64,000 nucleotides of DNA from UBA1081 sp045636025 (GCA_045636025.1 JAZTWP010000005.1:9743-73742); one strand, 5' to 3'. Shown: positions 1 to 8,417, numbered from the stretch's first letter. Notes: generated by a model from the letters alone, not told the origin. A program made the numbers and translations.

Positions 1-26
1 AGAACTATTGGCAAAAGGATATGTGT

Positions 27-257
27 ATGAATTGGAGCGACATTCACGGCTGTACGGCAGGTGAAGCGGATTGTGATTCCTGTGCTTCATTCATCCGTAT
101 TCAACCGCAGTTCTGCAAACGGTGTGGCTGTACATTCTTTGAGGGGGCAAAAAGCGACATCTGTCAGAAGTGCAGAACAGTCCGATTAAAACAAGCTCAA
201 AGAAAATACTCTGTTTTATCAAAAAAAATAAAGGAGCGAAGTATAAATGAAAATTAA
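27..257 (+). CDS. Small phage zinc-ribbon protein
   Basis: A 76-residue protein with two CxxC pairs (CKRC and CQKC) about 14 residues apart in its middle, a knuckle expected to bind one zinc. The C-terminus is basic. The in-frame ATG at 27 is preferred over the one at 21 because AAAGG at 14-18 is then properly spaced. It resembles a second small Com-like zinc protein in this phage (13490-13606). The gene overlaps the next by 11 nt, which suggests one early operon. A regulatory nucleic-acid-binding role is plausible but not shown. The family was not identified with certainty. Confidence 0.6.
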   Translation: MNWSDIHGCTAGEADCDSCASFIRIQPQFCKRCGCTFFEGAKSDICQKCRTVRLKQAQRKYSVLSKKIKERSINEN

Positions 258-867
258 AAAGATAATTTCCCTTTGTAAAACTGCAGGTCAGCTTATTCTG
301 TATTCTGACCCTGAAAGAGATATTCAATGGTTATCTGACGGCAGGGCTATATATCCGCTTATAGGATGCCCGAAATTCGATGAAGATTCTTTCTGTAATA
401 CATATGAAATAACCGATTCTCAGCGTAAAAAGATAGATTTTCGCATTGATGAACCTTTGCCGTTACAATTCAATTTCAATGATACAGACGATTATGAAAC
501 GGAAACTGAAAGAATGCCTTTGGCTGTGACTTACAGCACTTACGATGCAGTTGCATTAAAAACTCAATACGGAATTGAATTCATCAACAGAGCACACCTG
601 CATCCCTTCGGTGATTATTCAGGCAGAGATATTATTTATACTTTGCGAACTGATGAATCAGGCAATACATATTTCGCTGTTAAATGTGGTTTTATGCTGA
701 TTGGTATTGTGATGCCCTTAAAAATCATTACCAGAAGTTTTATTTCGGAGCTTAAGGCCTTTGAGAGACAAGTTGAAGTCACTTTTCATAATAACGAAAA
801 CATTCCGCTTGATAGTCCTCAGATTGAAATGACAGAGGTGATTGCAGATGATTCAGAAAACGGATAA
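247..867 (+). CDS. Phage protein of unknown function
   Basis: A 206-residue acidic soluble protein without recognisable catalytic motifs, signal peptide or membrane segment. The ATG at 247 has AAAGGAG at about 230-236. The stop overlaps the start of the SSB gene. Its position in a run of small genes just before SSB and the replication initiator suggests an early-phase accessory role. I do not recognise the family. The tightly packed neighbours with good ribosome binding sites support it as a real gene. Confidence 0.6.
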   Translation: MKIKKIISLCKTAGQLILYSDPERDIQWLSDGRAIYPLIGCPKFDEDSFCNTYEITDSQRKKIDFRIDEPLPLQFNFNDTDDYETETERMPLAVTYSTYDAVALKTQYGIEFINRAHLHPFGDYSGRDIIYTLRTDESGNTYFAVKCGFMLIGIVMPLKIITRSFISELKAFERQVEVTFHNNENIPLDSPQIEMTEVIADDSENG

Positions 868-1237
868 TTTCAGCAAAACGATAAAGGTTGGAAGAGTTGC
901 ACACAGGTCCTATGTGTGCACAGATATGAATGACGGCAGACAGTATGTCAAATTTACTCTTGCCATAAATAAAGACAAGGACAAGCCCGATTATTACCCT
1001 TGCATTGCATACAACGCAACAGGACGGTATGTGGATAGGCATATTAAGGTTGGTGACAAGATTGTTTTAATCGGTACCGATTGTATTACAGTAAATAAAG
1101 CCGCCAACGGAATGCAATATAAATCAGTTCAGATTGAAGCGGACACTGTTGTACCTTATGAGTCAGAAGCTGCAGGTGCAATTCTTGATGCTTCACATTC
1201 TTTATTTAATTACGCAGAGGAGAGAATAATTGTATGA
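848..1237 (+). CDS. ssb: Phage single-stranded DNA-binding protein
   Basis: A protein of about 129 residues with the OB-fold pattern of bacterial/phage SSB: an N-terminal strand with 'VGRVAHRSYV', then 'KFTLAINKD', 'PCIAYNATGRYVDRHIKVGD' and a 'VQIEADTVV' strand. SSB coats exposed single strands during replication. The tail is not the acidic DDDIPF type of chromosomal SSB, which is normal for phage versions. ATG 848 is preferred over the upstream TTG (842) because GAGG lies at 835-838. It sits about 850 nt before the HUH replication protein, consistent with a replication mode producing single strands. The stop overlaps the next gene as ATGA. Confidence 0.8.
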   Translation: MIQKTDNFSKTIKVGRVAHRSYVCTDMNDGRQYVKFTLAINKDKDKPDYYPCIAYNATGRYVDRHIKVGDKIVLIGTDCITVNKAANGMQYKSVQIEADTVVPYESEAAGAILDASHSLFNYAEERIIV

Positions 1238-1548
1238 TTCACGAATTGAAATGCTTTTCTGAATACTTTCAGGATGTAATAGACGGCAAAAAGACTTTTG
1301 AAATCCGTATTCATGACAGACCGTATCAGGTGGGTGACCTGCTTGCTCTTAATGAATATCTTCCCGACACAGATTCTTATACGGGCAGAAGCTGTGTAGT
1401 AATCATTGATTATATGCTCAATGATGCAACGTTCTGTAAAACAGGTTTTGTTGTTCTGGGAATTAAGCCGTGTTCTGTTGTTCTTGCAACTGAAATCTAT
1501 ATACCCCGTGTTCCTTTAGCGCCTGTAAAGGAGCGTGAGCAGGGATGA
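1234..1548 (+). CDS. DUF3850 (ASCH/PUA-like) domain protein
   Basis: A 104-residue protein opening with the DUF3850 signature: 'HELKCFSEYFQDVIDGKKTF', then 'EIRIHDRPYQVGDLLALNEY'. This is a small ASCH/PUA-fold domain common in phages and thought to bind RNA or modified nucleotides. The domain ends near residue 80 and the rest is a short tail. It starts with an ATGA overlap with the SSB stop, so the two are translationally coupled. The function within the phage is not established; the family assignment rests on the conserved GKKTFEIR...FQVGD-type pattern. Confidence 0.75.
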   Translation: MIHELKCFSEYFQDVIDGKKTFEIRIHDRPYQVGDLLALNEYLPDTDSYTGRSCVVIIDYMLNDATFCKTGFVVLGIKPCSVVLATEIYIPRVPLAPVKEREQG

Positions 1549-1628
1549 AACGGATTGCAGCATATATAGTTATCTTTTTAGTATTGCGTGCGACTCTGAA
1601 TGTGTTCTGTGGATTTGAATGCGTATGA
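1545..1628 (+). CDS. 27-residue membrane peptide
   Basis: A very short reading frame encoding a basic start (MKR) followed by an almost continuous hydrophobic helix and a C-terminal Cys-Glu-Cys. The ATG overlaps the previous stop (ATGA at 1545-1548), GAGC/AGGG lies just upstream, and its own stop overlaps the next gene's ATG (1625-1628). The double coupling supports translation. It would be a single-pass membrane peptide of unknown role. Confidence 0.4.
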   Translation: MKRIAAYIVIFLVLRATLNVFCGFECV

Positions 1629-1861
1629 GAAAGATAACTAACCTCGAAGAGCTTTTGGAGTTTCTTTCGGCTCCTATCGATACTATAAAAGAAGCAATGC
1701 AAGCAATCATTGATTCATTTGAGGAAATGAAAAAATTGAAAGCTGAACTTTCTGAAATCCCGGAAGAAAAAGAAACATATTTTTATAGCTTTCATCCGTC
1801 AATATTTATTGTTCGAATAATGAAAATTAAACGCCTTTGGAAAAGGCAAAAGATACCTTAG
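1625..1861 (+). CDS. Small helical phage protein, unknown function
   Basis: About 78 residues, mostly charged and predicted helical: an N-terminal LEELLEFL/IDTIKEAMQ stretch and a basic C-terminus (KIKRLWKRQK). The ATG at 1625 overlaps the previous stop; ATG 1619 is an alternative. No family is recognised. It is the last gene before the 230-nt non-coding stretch upstream of the replication gene. Confidence 0.45.
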   Translation: MRKITNLEELLEFLSAPIDTIKEAMQAIIDSFEEMKKLKAELSEIPEEKETYFYSFHPSIFIVRIMKIKRLWKRQKIP

Positions 1862-2013
1862 CATCATTACATTATATATTAATTAGTCTGTCGGCACCGA
1901 AAGGTGCTATCGGGCTTGTAATGGGATATTAAAGTTAGAACCAAAAATTAATTGAGATGATATATTTTAACAAGAAATAGCTTTATGTTATCCCGCCGCA
2001 AAAGATAGGGGGC

Positions 2014-2060
2014 GACGGGGGGAAGAAATGCGAGCGGTTGCATACTGTCTTCCCCCCGTC
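2014..2060 (+). other. 13-bp perfect inverted repeat upstream of rep (candidate rolling-circle origin)
   Basis: Seen: a G-rich arm at 2014-2026 (GACGGGGGGAAGA) and its exact complement at 2048-2060, separated by 21 nt that contain a smaller ATGC/GCAT stem (2028-2031 with 2040-2043). It lies 30 nt before the HUH Rep gene in an otherwise non-coding stretch (1862-2090) that also holds a GCACC-gaaa-GGTGC hairpin at 1894-1907. There is no following U-run, so it is a poor terminator. The position next to a rolling-circle-type Rep makes a replication origin plausible; this is inference. Confidence 0.45.
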
Positions 2061-2090
2061 ACTCCTGAAAAGAAAGAAGTGTGAAATTAT

Positions 2091-2888
2091 ATGAGATGTT
2101 ACAACAGAGAAAAGATGATATATCACGGTAATTACCTTGATGTTCAGATTTATCCCGTGTTCAGTGAAAGTAAACCAAAAGGAGCTCGCAGAAGAAAAGC
2201 AAACCCGACATCAGAGGTGCAGCAAAAACTTAATGAACGCAATGCCACAAATAAAACAATATGGCTCATTAACAATAATTTCACATCAAAAGATTATGCA
2301 TTACATCTGAGTTACACCAATGACAAACTTCCCGAAAACTTTGAAGCAGCAGAAAAGGAGCTTAAAAAATTCATCAGAAGACTTCGTTATGCATTGAAAA
2401 GGCTTGGTATTGAGCTTAAATATTATGCCGCAACTGAAGAAAGCACCATTGAACACAGAGTTCATCATCATTTGATTATATCAGGCGGACTGCCGATTTA
2501 TGAAATAGCTGAAATGTGGGGCTTCGGATATATTCAGGTCAAGCCCTTGCAATTTGATGAAAAAGGAATTGCAAACCTTGCCGCTTACATATCAAGAGAA
2601 AAAGGCGCTCGTAAGAGTGTTACACATTCAAGAAATCTGAAACAACCAAAAGAAAAACAGAGAGACGGAAAAATCTCACATAAATTATTAAAAGAAATTC
2701 ACAATTACGATTGTGACATAAGGGATGTATGCAAAAAGCTTTATCCCGGTTATGACCTTGCAGAAATCGAACCCTATTACAACGATGTAAACGGGTATTA
2801 CTATACAACAATCAGACTGTACAAGCCTGAAATATTCAACAAAAAGAGGCGGAAAAATGGGAATACATATGAGCAATCAGGAGCTTAA
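2091..2888 (+). CDS. HUH-type rolling-circle replication-associated protein
   Basis: A 265-residue protein with motifs of the Rep ORF2/G2P-like HUH endonucleases: motif 1 'ALHLSYTNDKLPEN' (about 70-83); the metal-binding motif with H125-H126-H127 in 'RVHHHLIIS'; and a downstream tyrosine/lysine motif with Y166 and K171 ('AAYISREKG') as the likely nicking tyrosine. Family members nick one strand at an origin and attach covalently through tyrosine to start rolling-circle or strand-displacement replication. A perfect inverted repeat lies immediately upstream and an SSB gene nearby. Such initiators are unusual as the main replication gene of a tailed dsDNA phage. The C-terminus overlaps the next gene. 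Confidence 0.75.
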   Translation: MRCYNREKMIYHGNYLDVQIYPVFSESKPKGARRRKANPTSEVQQKLNERNATNKTIWLINNNFTSKDYALHLSYTNDKLPENFEAAEKELKKFIRRLRYALKRLGIELKYYAATEESTIEHRVHHHLIISGGLPIYEIAEMWGFGYIQVKPLQFDEKGIANLAAYISREKGARKSVTHSRNLKQPKEKQRDGKISHKLLKEIHNYDCDIRDVCKKLYPGYDLAEIEPYYNDVNGYYYTTIRLYKPEIFNKKRRKNGNTYEQSGA

Positions 2889-3243
2889 AGAAAGAATGCG
2901 TTTGCTGAAAATCAAGGAATCGGCAGAACAGGAAGCAGTTTGTGAATATTTAGAGTATTTGCACATTCCGTTTTATCATGTCCCGAATGGTGGCAGCCGC
3001 AACAAAATTGAAGCAGCAAATTTAAAACGACAGGGAGTACGTGCAGGTGTACCTGATTTGTGTATTACAGTTGCAAAAGGTAATTACCACGGTTTGTATA
3101 TTGAAATGAAGGTTGATGATAATAAACCTTCAAAAGAACAAAAAGACTGGCTTTCACTTTTGAATAAAAACGGATATCTTGCTGTTGTATGTTATGGCTT
3201 CAATGATGCAAAGCAGACCATTGACAAGTATCTGAAACTTTGA
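2857..3243 (+). CDS. VRR-NUC domain nuclease
   Basis: A 128-residue stand-alone VRR-NUC domain (PD-(D/E)xK superfamily). Visible elements are an early helix with E, then 'FYHVPNGGSRN', 'LKRQGVRAGVPDL' (the family hallmark with the PD acid), 'YIEMKVDDN' (the ExK catalytic pair) and 'PSKEQKDW'. Members act on branched or structured DNA; phage copies usually sit next to replication genes, as here. The ATG at 2857 has AGAGGCGG upstream and overlaps the rep gene by 32 nt. It is full length for a phage stand-alone version. Confidence 0.88.
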   Translation: MGIHMSNQELKERMRLLKIKESAEQEAVCEYLEYLHIPFYHVPNGGSRNKIEAANLKRQGVRAGVPDLCITVAKGNYHGLYIEMKVDDNKPSKEQKDWLSLLNKNGYLAVVCYGFNDAKQTIDKYLKL

Positions 3244-3258
3244 ACAAGGAGTGATGTT

Positions 3259-3669
3259 ATGACTTTGCAGGAGCTTAAGAATTATCCGTATATTGTCACC
3301 GCAATAAAAGAATATAAAAATGAACTTGCTGAATTATATGATGATTCGGCAGGTTCAATGTCGCCCGATATGTCAGGAATGCCGCACGGCTGTTCTGCAT
3401 CGGGTAGTAAAGTTGCGTTCGGATATGAGAGAAATGAAAAAAGAATTGAGGAGCTTAAAGATACTATTGCTAAACTCAAAACTCGTTTGAAAGAGATTGA
3501 TAAGTTTTTTTCAGGAATTGACGATATGCAGACACGCCTTATTTTTGAACTGCGATTCAAAAAACTTTATACATGGAAAAAGATTGCTGAAACAATTGGC
3601 GGCAACAATACAGAAAATACCGTGAAGAAAATTTGTTATCGGTATCTTGAGAAGAATACTGAAAAATAA
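3259..3669 (+). CDS. Sigma-70 region 4-like phage transcriptional regulator
   Basis: A 136-residue protein with an N-terminal helical region, a central coiled-coil-like segment (KRIEELKDTIAKLKTRLKEI) and a C-terminal helix-turn-helix of sigma region 4 type ('LRFKKLYTWKKIAETIGG ... VKKICYRYLEK'). This fits the DUF1492/ArpU-like regulators found just before terminase in Firmicute phages, where they are proposed to switch on late genes. AAGGAG is well placed before ATG 3259. A terminator follows, so late genes probably start from a new promoter downstream. Confidence 0.65.
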   Translation: MTLQELKNYPYIVTAIKEYKNELAELYDDSAGSMSPDMSGMPHGCSASGSKVAFGYERNEKRIEELKDTIAKLKTRLKEIDKFFSGIDDMQTRLIFELRFKKLYTWKKIAETIGGNNTENTVKKICYRYLEKNTEK

Positions 3670-3709
3670 GTTGTCCCACATGTCCCGTTTTTATGTGCTA
3701 AAATGATAT

Positions 3710-3742
3710 CGTAAAATGTTGAACATCACCTGACATTTTACG
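3710..3742. repeat. 10-bp inverted repeat before terminase
   Basis: CGTAAAATGT at 3710-3719 and its exact complement at 3733-3742, separated by 13 nt, in the gap between the late regulator and terS. There is no U-run. It could be an operator or activator site for the late promoter, or a packaging-related site. Function unknown. Confidence 0.35.
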
Positions 3743-3765
3743 CACACACTTCGTTCTGAGCAAAA

Positions 3766-3793
3766 AACATCGTCAAAAAAGACGATGTTTTTT
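3766..3793 (+). terminator. Rho-independent terminator at end of early region
   Basis: The stem AACATCGTC (3766-3774) pairs with GACGATGTT (3781-3789) around an A6 loop and is followed by a T-run. It separates the regulatory gene from the packaging/head genes. Confidence 0.75.
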
Positions 3794-3857
3794 TGCATAT
3801 AAAAATGCGTTTTCCATTCAAGCGGAAATTTGGCGGTGATTATAGCAGGTGTTTTAA

Positions 3858-4241
3858 TTGGGTAAAGGAAAATATGAAAGATGGTTAACCCCGGAAGGCT
3901 TGACATTGCTTGCCGGATGGGCAAGAGATGGGTTGACCGATGAACAGATAGCAAAGAAAATGGGAATATGCCGTGATACACTCTATGAATACAAAAGGAA
4001 GTTTTCCGACATTTCCGACACCTTAAGTAAAAATAAAGAAATTATAGACTATCAGGTTGAAAGTGCTTTGCTTAGCTCTGCATTGAAAGGAAATACATAT
4101 GCTCAGACATATTGGTTGAATAATCGCAGACCTGATAAATGGCGCAGTAATCCGACAAATGAGAACAATGAAGCATTAGATAAACTTGATGCAATTTTGA
4201 AAGAGGTTAAACAGAATGCCGTACTCTCGGAAACAGAATAG
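3858..4241 (+). CDS. Phage terminase small subunit
   Basis: A 127-residue protein with an N-terminal DNA-binding helix-turn-helix in 'LLAGWARDGLTDEQIAKKMGI', typical of Firmicute phage terminase small subunits, which recognise the packaging site and load the large subunit. It starts with TTG at 3858 with AGCAGGTG upstream; no in-frame ATG fits. It overlaps the large subunit by 26 nt. The C-terminal region (residues 85-127) is acidic and probably involved in assembly. Confidence 0.82.
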   Translation: MGKGKYERWLTPEGLTLLAGWARDGLTDEQIAKKMGICRDTLYEYKRKFSDISDTLSKNKEIIDYQVESALLSSALKGNTYAQTYWLNNRRPDKWRSNPTNENNEALDKLDAILKEVKQNAVLSETE

Positions 4242-5475
4242 TTATATTGTCAATGCGACACACCGTTGGAATTTTAAGACAGGTGCAGTGCGTTCGGGAA
4301 AGTCTTATGTTGATGTAACGGCTGTTATCCCGATGAGGATCCGTGAGAGGATTGGCAAAGACGGATTATGCTTTATTATCGGTGTATCGAAAGAAACTAT
4401 TGAACGAAATGTACTTCAGCCTATGCGTGAACGTTACGGTTCTGCAATTGTCGGTACTATAAATAATCGCAATATTGCTCGTGTATGCGGTGAAGATGTC
4501 TATTGCCTTGGTGCTGAAAAGGTGTCGCAGGTTGCAAAGATTCAGGGTGCAAGTGCAAAGTATGTTTACGGTGATGAGGTTGCAAAATGGCATAAAGAAG
4601 TCTTTTTTATGCTCCAAAGCCGACTTGACAAGCCTTATTCCTGCTTTGACGGCAGCCTTAACCCTGAAGAGCCTTCTCATTGGGCACATTTATTTATCAA
4701 CAGCGATGCTGATATTTACTGTCAGGAATATACGATTTTTGACAACCCGTTTCTGTCAAAGGAGTTTATTGAAAATCTTTGCCGTGAGTATGAGGGAACG
4801 GTCTATTATGACCGTCTGATTCTCGGTAAATGGGTCCGTGCAGAAGGTGCAATCTACCGTAAATTTGCCGATAATCCGAAACGATTTATATGTGATGTAA
4901 CAGATAAACTCATAGACAGTGAAAGAAAGCAGTTCCTGTATTCTTCGCTGAATGATATTACAATGGCTGTTGACTTCGGCGGTAATAAGTCCGGTCACGC
5001 ATTTGTCGCAACTGCTCACACGGATAGTTACAAGGAGCTTGTGGCACTGAAGTCTGAAAGAGAGTTCGGTGATATTGACCCTCAGGAACTTGACAGACTT
5101 GCTCTTGAATTTGCACATGCCGTTGTTGATAAATACGGTTCACTTGATTATGTTTATTGGGACAGCGCAGAAACAGTCCTGGGCAGAGGTCTGAAAAAGG
5201 CTTTTGAAAAAGAATTTCCCGATGTTATTGTCCGTCCTGCAAGAAAAATGACTGTCAATGACAGAATCAGAGCAACGCTTCGCCTTATAGGTGCGGGGCG
5301 TTTTTATTATACAGAAGATTGCATCACGCTGAAAAAAGCTTTGAGTGAAGCTGTATGGAACGATAAAAAAGACTGTGACGAAAGGCTTGACGACGGTTCA
5401 ACGGACATTGACAGCCTTGACAGTTTCGAATACACCTTTGAGCGTGATATAAAAAGATACATAGGAGCTGAATAA
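4216..5475 (+). CDS. Phage terminase large subunit
   Basis: A 419-residue packaging motor of the PBSX type. The N-terminal ATPase has an atypical Walker A (G23-A-V-R-S-G-K-S30) and a Walker B-like acidic pair D120-E121 in 'YVYGDEVAKW'. The C-terminal RNase H-like nuclease begins near 'AVDFGGNKSGHAF' with further acidic residues in 'VYWDSAE' and at the end. It pumps DNA into proheads and cuts concatemers. It starts inside terS and ends one nucleotide before the portal ATG. The length is normal for the family. Confidence 0.92.
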   Translation: MPYSRKQNSYIVNATHRWNFKTGAVRSGKSYVDVTAVIPMRIRERIGKDGLCFIIGVSKETIERNVLQPMRERYGSAIVGTINNRNIARVCGEDVYCLGAEKVSQVAKIQGASAKYVYGDEVAKWHKEVFFMLQSRLDKPYSCFDGSLNPEEPSHWAHLFINSDADIYCQEYTIFDNPFLSKEFIENLCREYEGTVYYDRLILGKWVRAEGAIYRKFADNPKRFICDVTDKLIDSERKQFLYSSLNDITMAVDFGGNKSGHAFVATAHTDSYKELVALKSEREFGDIDPQELDRLALEFAHAVVDKYGSLDYVYWDSAETVLGRGLKKAFEKEFPDVIVRPARKMTVNDRIRATLRLIGAGRFYYTEDCITLKKALSEAVWNDKKDCDERLDDGSTDIDSLDSFEYTFERDIKRYIGAE

Positions 5476-6807
5476 ATGGGCTTTTTAGATTATATGAGAG
5501 GACTGATAAGCAAATTGTTTTCTGCAAAAGATATTAAGACTGAACTGAATGTTGATGTTGCTGTATCAAATGAAATGATGAACAGGATTGACTTCTGGAG
5601 AAGAATGTATACAGGGTCGGCACCGTGGGTGCAGGACTCGGTTGTGTCATTAAGAATTGAATCTGCTGTCTGCCGTGAGTTTGCAAATATTTCACTCGGT
5701 GAAATGGAAGCAAAAGTCACAAACGAAAAGCTTAATACTGTTTTCAGTAAAGCTATATCAGATATAAACATTCATTTTCAGGAAGGTCTTTCATCAGGTG
5801 CAATGATAATTAAACCTCTCGGCAAAACAGGTGTTCAGTTCGTTCCTCAGAGTGCGTTTATTCCTGTTGAATACAATGTTGCCGGTGTGCCTGTGAAGGT
5901 TATATTCCCTGAGTTCAAACAGCTCGGAGAAAACAGGCATTATACAAGGCTTGAATTCCATTCACTTGACCCCGATACAGGACTTACAATCACGAATAAA
6001 GCATATTACAGTGCTTCAAAAAACTCTCTCGGCAGAGAGATACCCCTTACCAATGTTGATGAATGGGCATCTCTCGAACCATATATCAGATACCCTCTGA
6101 TGAAGAAAAATATTTTCGGTTATTATCGTAACCCGATTGCAAACAAGATTAACGGTTCACATTCGGGTGTTTCTGTTTTTGAAGATGCTTCTGAGGTTAT
6201 CAGAAAAGCAGATATTCAGTTCGGCAGACTCGATTGGGAGTTTGAAAGCGGTGAAAGAGCTGTTCATGTTGATTCAGCGGCACTGAAAAAGGACGGCAAA
6301 CTTCCGAGACTTAACAGAAGGCTTTACAGAGCTGTTGATGTTGAAGTAAAAGACGGTGATTTGTTCAAGGAATATTCACCCGAGCTCAGACAGGAAGATT
6401 TTATCGCAGGTCTTGAAGAATACAAGCGCAGTATTGAGTTTGCTGTCGGTCTTGCTTACGGTGACCTTTCAAATCCTCAGACAGTAGAGAAAACTGCCGA
6501 GGAAGTCAGAAGTTCAAAACAGAGAAAATACGACACCGTTACTGCTATTCAGAAAAACCTTCAGAACTGTCTTTCTGAGCTTGTTGATGCTATTGCATTC
6601 TGGAACGGTATGATGAACAGCGGTTATGAATTTGTCTGTAATTTCAAGGACAGTATTCTGACCGATGAAACAACCGAAAGGGAACAGGACAGAAAAGATG
6701 TTTCAATGGGTGTTATGAGGCTTGAGGAATACCGTGCAAAGTGGTACGGTGAAACTCTTGAAACTGCCCGTGCTTCTCTTCCCGAACCTGCACAGGTGAT
6801 TGAATAA
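5476..6807 (+). CDS. Phage portal protein (SPP1 gp6-like)
   Basis: A 443-residue protein directly following terL. It shows portal features: 'SGAMIIKPLGKTGVQFVPQSAFIPVE' split across the wing region, 'DVSVFEDASEVI'-type crown region preceded by NKINGSHSGVS, and the helix with 'YGDLSNPQTVEKTAEEVRSS'. The dodecameric portal forms the DNA gate at one capsid vertex and docks terminase. AGGAG lies 8 nt before ATG. Its stop overlaps the following ATG (TAATG). Confidence 0.87.
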   Translation: MGFLDYMRGLISKLFSAKDIKTELNVDVAVSNEMMNRIDFWRRMYTGSAPWVQDSVVSLRIESAVCREFANISLGEMEAKVTNEKLNTVFSKAISDINIHFQEGLSSGAMIIKPLGKTGVQFVPQSAFIPVEYNVAGVPVKVIFPEFKQLGENRHYTRLEFHSLDPDTGLTITNKAYYSASKNSLGREIPLTNVDEWASLEPYIRYPLMKKNIFGYYRNPIANKINGSHSGVSVFEDASEVIRKADIQFGRLDWEFESGERAVHVDSAALKKDGKLPRLNRRLYRAVDVEVKDGDLFKEYSPELRQEDFIAGLEEYKRSIEFAVGLAYGDLSNPQTVEKTAEEVRSSKQRKYDTVTAIQKNLQNCLSELVDAIAFWNGMMNSGYEFVCNFKDSILTDETTEREQDRKDVSMGVMRLEEYRAKWYGETLETARASLPEPAQVIE

Positions 6808-8405
6808 TGACACCCGATGTGCTTGAAGGATTGCCCGAAAACATAGTAAAACAGTTCAGACTGCTTGAAGAACGGGTGATGTCTGATGTAATACGAAGAC
6901 TTCGCAACAACGGTAAGGAAATCATCCGCTCTGCTGACTGGCAGTTGTACAGATTGCAGGAGCTTGGTCTGACCGAATCAGAAATAAGGCAGTACATAAA
7001 AGAGGCTCTCGATGTGACAGACGAGGAGCTTGACAGCATTTATGATAAAGTGATTGAAGACGGTTTCAGTTACGATGACAGCATTTATAAAGGGCTTGAT
7101 GTCTCGGATAAGGACAGTTTTATTCAGCTTGCAGAGGGCATAAGACGGCAGACTGACGATGACTTCAGTAATATAACACAGACAACAGGCTTTGCAATCG
7201 ACAAGAACGGAAAAATATCATACTCAAGTGTTACCGATGTTCTTGACGGCGCAATGCTTGATATTTCTTCGGGGCTGTTCGATTATAACACCGTTCTGAA
7301 AAGAATGGTTGAGCAGATGACAAACAGCGGGCTGAGAACCATTGATTATGCTTCGGGTTGGTCTAACCGTGTTGATGTGGCGGCAAGGCGTGCCGTTATG
7401 ACAGGTGTGTCACAGCTCACGGGCAGAATTAACGATTCCAACGCTAAAAAGCTCGGAACTGAAACTTTTGAGGTATCCTGGCACAGCGGAGCAAGACCGT
7501 CACACCTTGAATGGCAAGGGAAATGGTATACAAAGGATGAACTTGTGAGCATTTGCGGTCTCGGTACGGTTACAGGTTTGCTTGGTGCGAACTGTTATCA
7601 CTCTTATTCTCCTGTTATTCCCGGTATATCAAAACCGACATACACTGCCGAACAGCTTGAAAGAATGAAGCGTGATGAGCTTACTCCCAGAGAATACGGC
7701 GGTAAAAAATACACCAAATATGAAGCTTTGCAGAAACAACGCAGAATGGAAACAACGATGCGTGCACAAAGGCAGAAAATAAAGCTTCTCGAAGAGGGCG
7801 GAGCCGATGAAGATGATATAATCAACGCCCGATGCCGTTACCGTGGCACTTCTGCAGAATATGCAAGATTCTCAAAAGCTATGGATTTACCGCAGCAGAG
7901 AGAAAGAGTGTATATTGACGGACTTGGGGATGTCGGTAAGGGGAAATATACTAAGAAAAAAGCAGAAAAAACATTTACAAACGAAGAAAAAGATGATATA
8001 ATAAATACGGAGAGTGGTAGTGTGTTTGGAATTGTAAATTTGGGGAAAATTAATACATTGCCGCTTGAAAGTGAATTTGGCAAATTGTTGACGGATGATA
8101 TTATTATTACAAATGAGCGTGTAGAACATATAAAAATTAGACATCCTGAAGATTATTCATTGTTTGAATTGTATGGTGCAGAAACTGTATCAAAACCGGA
8201 TGTGATAATTAAAGATTCAAAAAATGCAGGAACGGTCTTTATGATTAAAAAGTTGCCTGATACAAATTTAAATGTTGTTGTAAGGCTTGTTCTTGAAACA
8301 GACAACTCAAAGTTAAAGAATTCTGTAATGACTTTTTATAGAATCAGAAACAAAAATTTGGAAAAATTGGCAACAAAAAATAAAGTACTTTACAAAAAGG
8401 AATAA
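6807..8405 (+). CDS. Minor head protein with C-terminal PBECR-like nuclease/toxin domain
   Basis: A 532-residue fusion. The first ~380 residues look like a phage minor head protein (helical, with 'VSWHSGARPSHLEWQGKWYT' and a Cys/His-rich 'CGLGTVTGLLGANCYHSY' segment). The last ~125 residues, after a lysine-rich linker, resemble the phage Barnase-EndoU-ColicinE5/D-RelE-like nuclease domains (PBECR): 'ERVEHIKIRHPEDY', 'PDVIIKDSKNAGTVFMI' and 'SVMTFYRIRNKNL'. That 3' stretch is markedly more AT-rich than the rest, suggesting a swapped module. In known architectures such tails are proposed to be injected with or protect phage DNA. The exact PBECR subtype is inferred. Confidence 0.78.
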   Translation: MTPDVLEGLPENIVKQFRLLEERVMSDVIRRLRNNGKEIIRSADWQLYRLQELGLTESEIRQYIKEALDVTDEELDSIYDKVIEDGFSYDDSIYKGLDVSDKDSFIQLAEGIRRQTDDDFSNITQTTGFAIDKNGKISYSSVTDVLDGAMLDISSGLFDYNTVLKRMVEQMTNSGLRTIDYASGWSNRVDVAARRAVMTGVSQLTGRINDSNAKKLGTETFEVSWHSGARPSHLEWQGKWYTKDELVSICGLGTVTGLLGANCYHSYSPVIPGISKPTYTAEQLERMKRDELTPREYGGKKYTKYEALQKQRRMETTMRAQRQKIKLLEEGGADEDDIINARCRYRGTSAEYARFSKAMDLPQQRERVYIDGLGDVGKGKYTKKKAEKTFTNEEKDDIINTESGSVFGIVNLGKINTLPLESEFGKLLTDDIIITNERVEHIKIRHPEDYSLFELYGAETVSKPDVIIKDSKNAGTVFMIKKLPDTNLNVVVRLVLETDNSKLKNSVMTFYRIRNKNLEKLATKNKVLYKKE

Positions 8406-8417
8406 TTCTGCTATAAT
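8389..8417 (+). promoter_or_regulatory. Sigma-A type promoter after the nuclease-tailed head gene
   Basis: TTTACA (8389-8394), a 17-nt spacer and a perfect TATAAT (8412-8417), overlapping the end of the minor head gene. It points into a 270-nt non-coding stretch with several hairpins. A dedicated promoter in the middle of a late structural operon is unexpected. Confidence 0.6.

Noticed and set aside
3858..4241. Possible single locus duplication linking the two terminase sets
   Set aside because: The two terminase, portal and capsid sets differ strongly in sequence, length and gene order, so they come from different phages.
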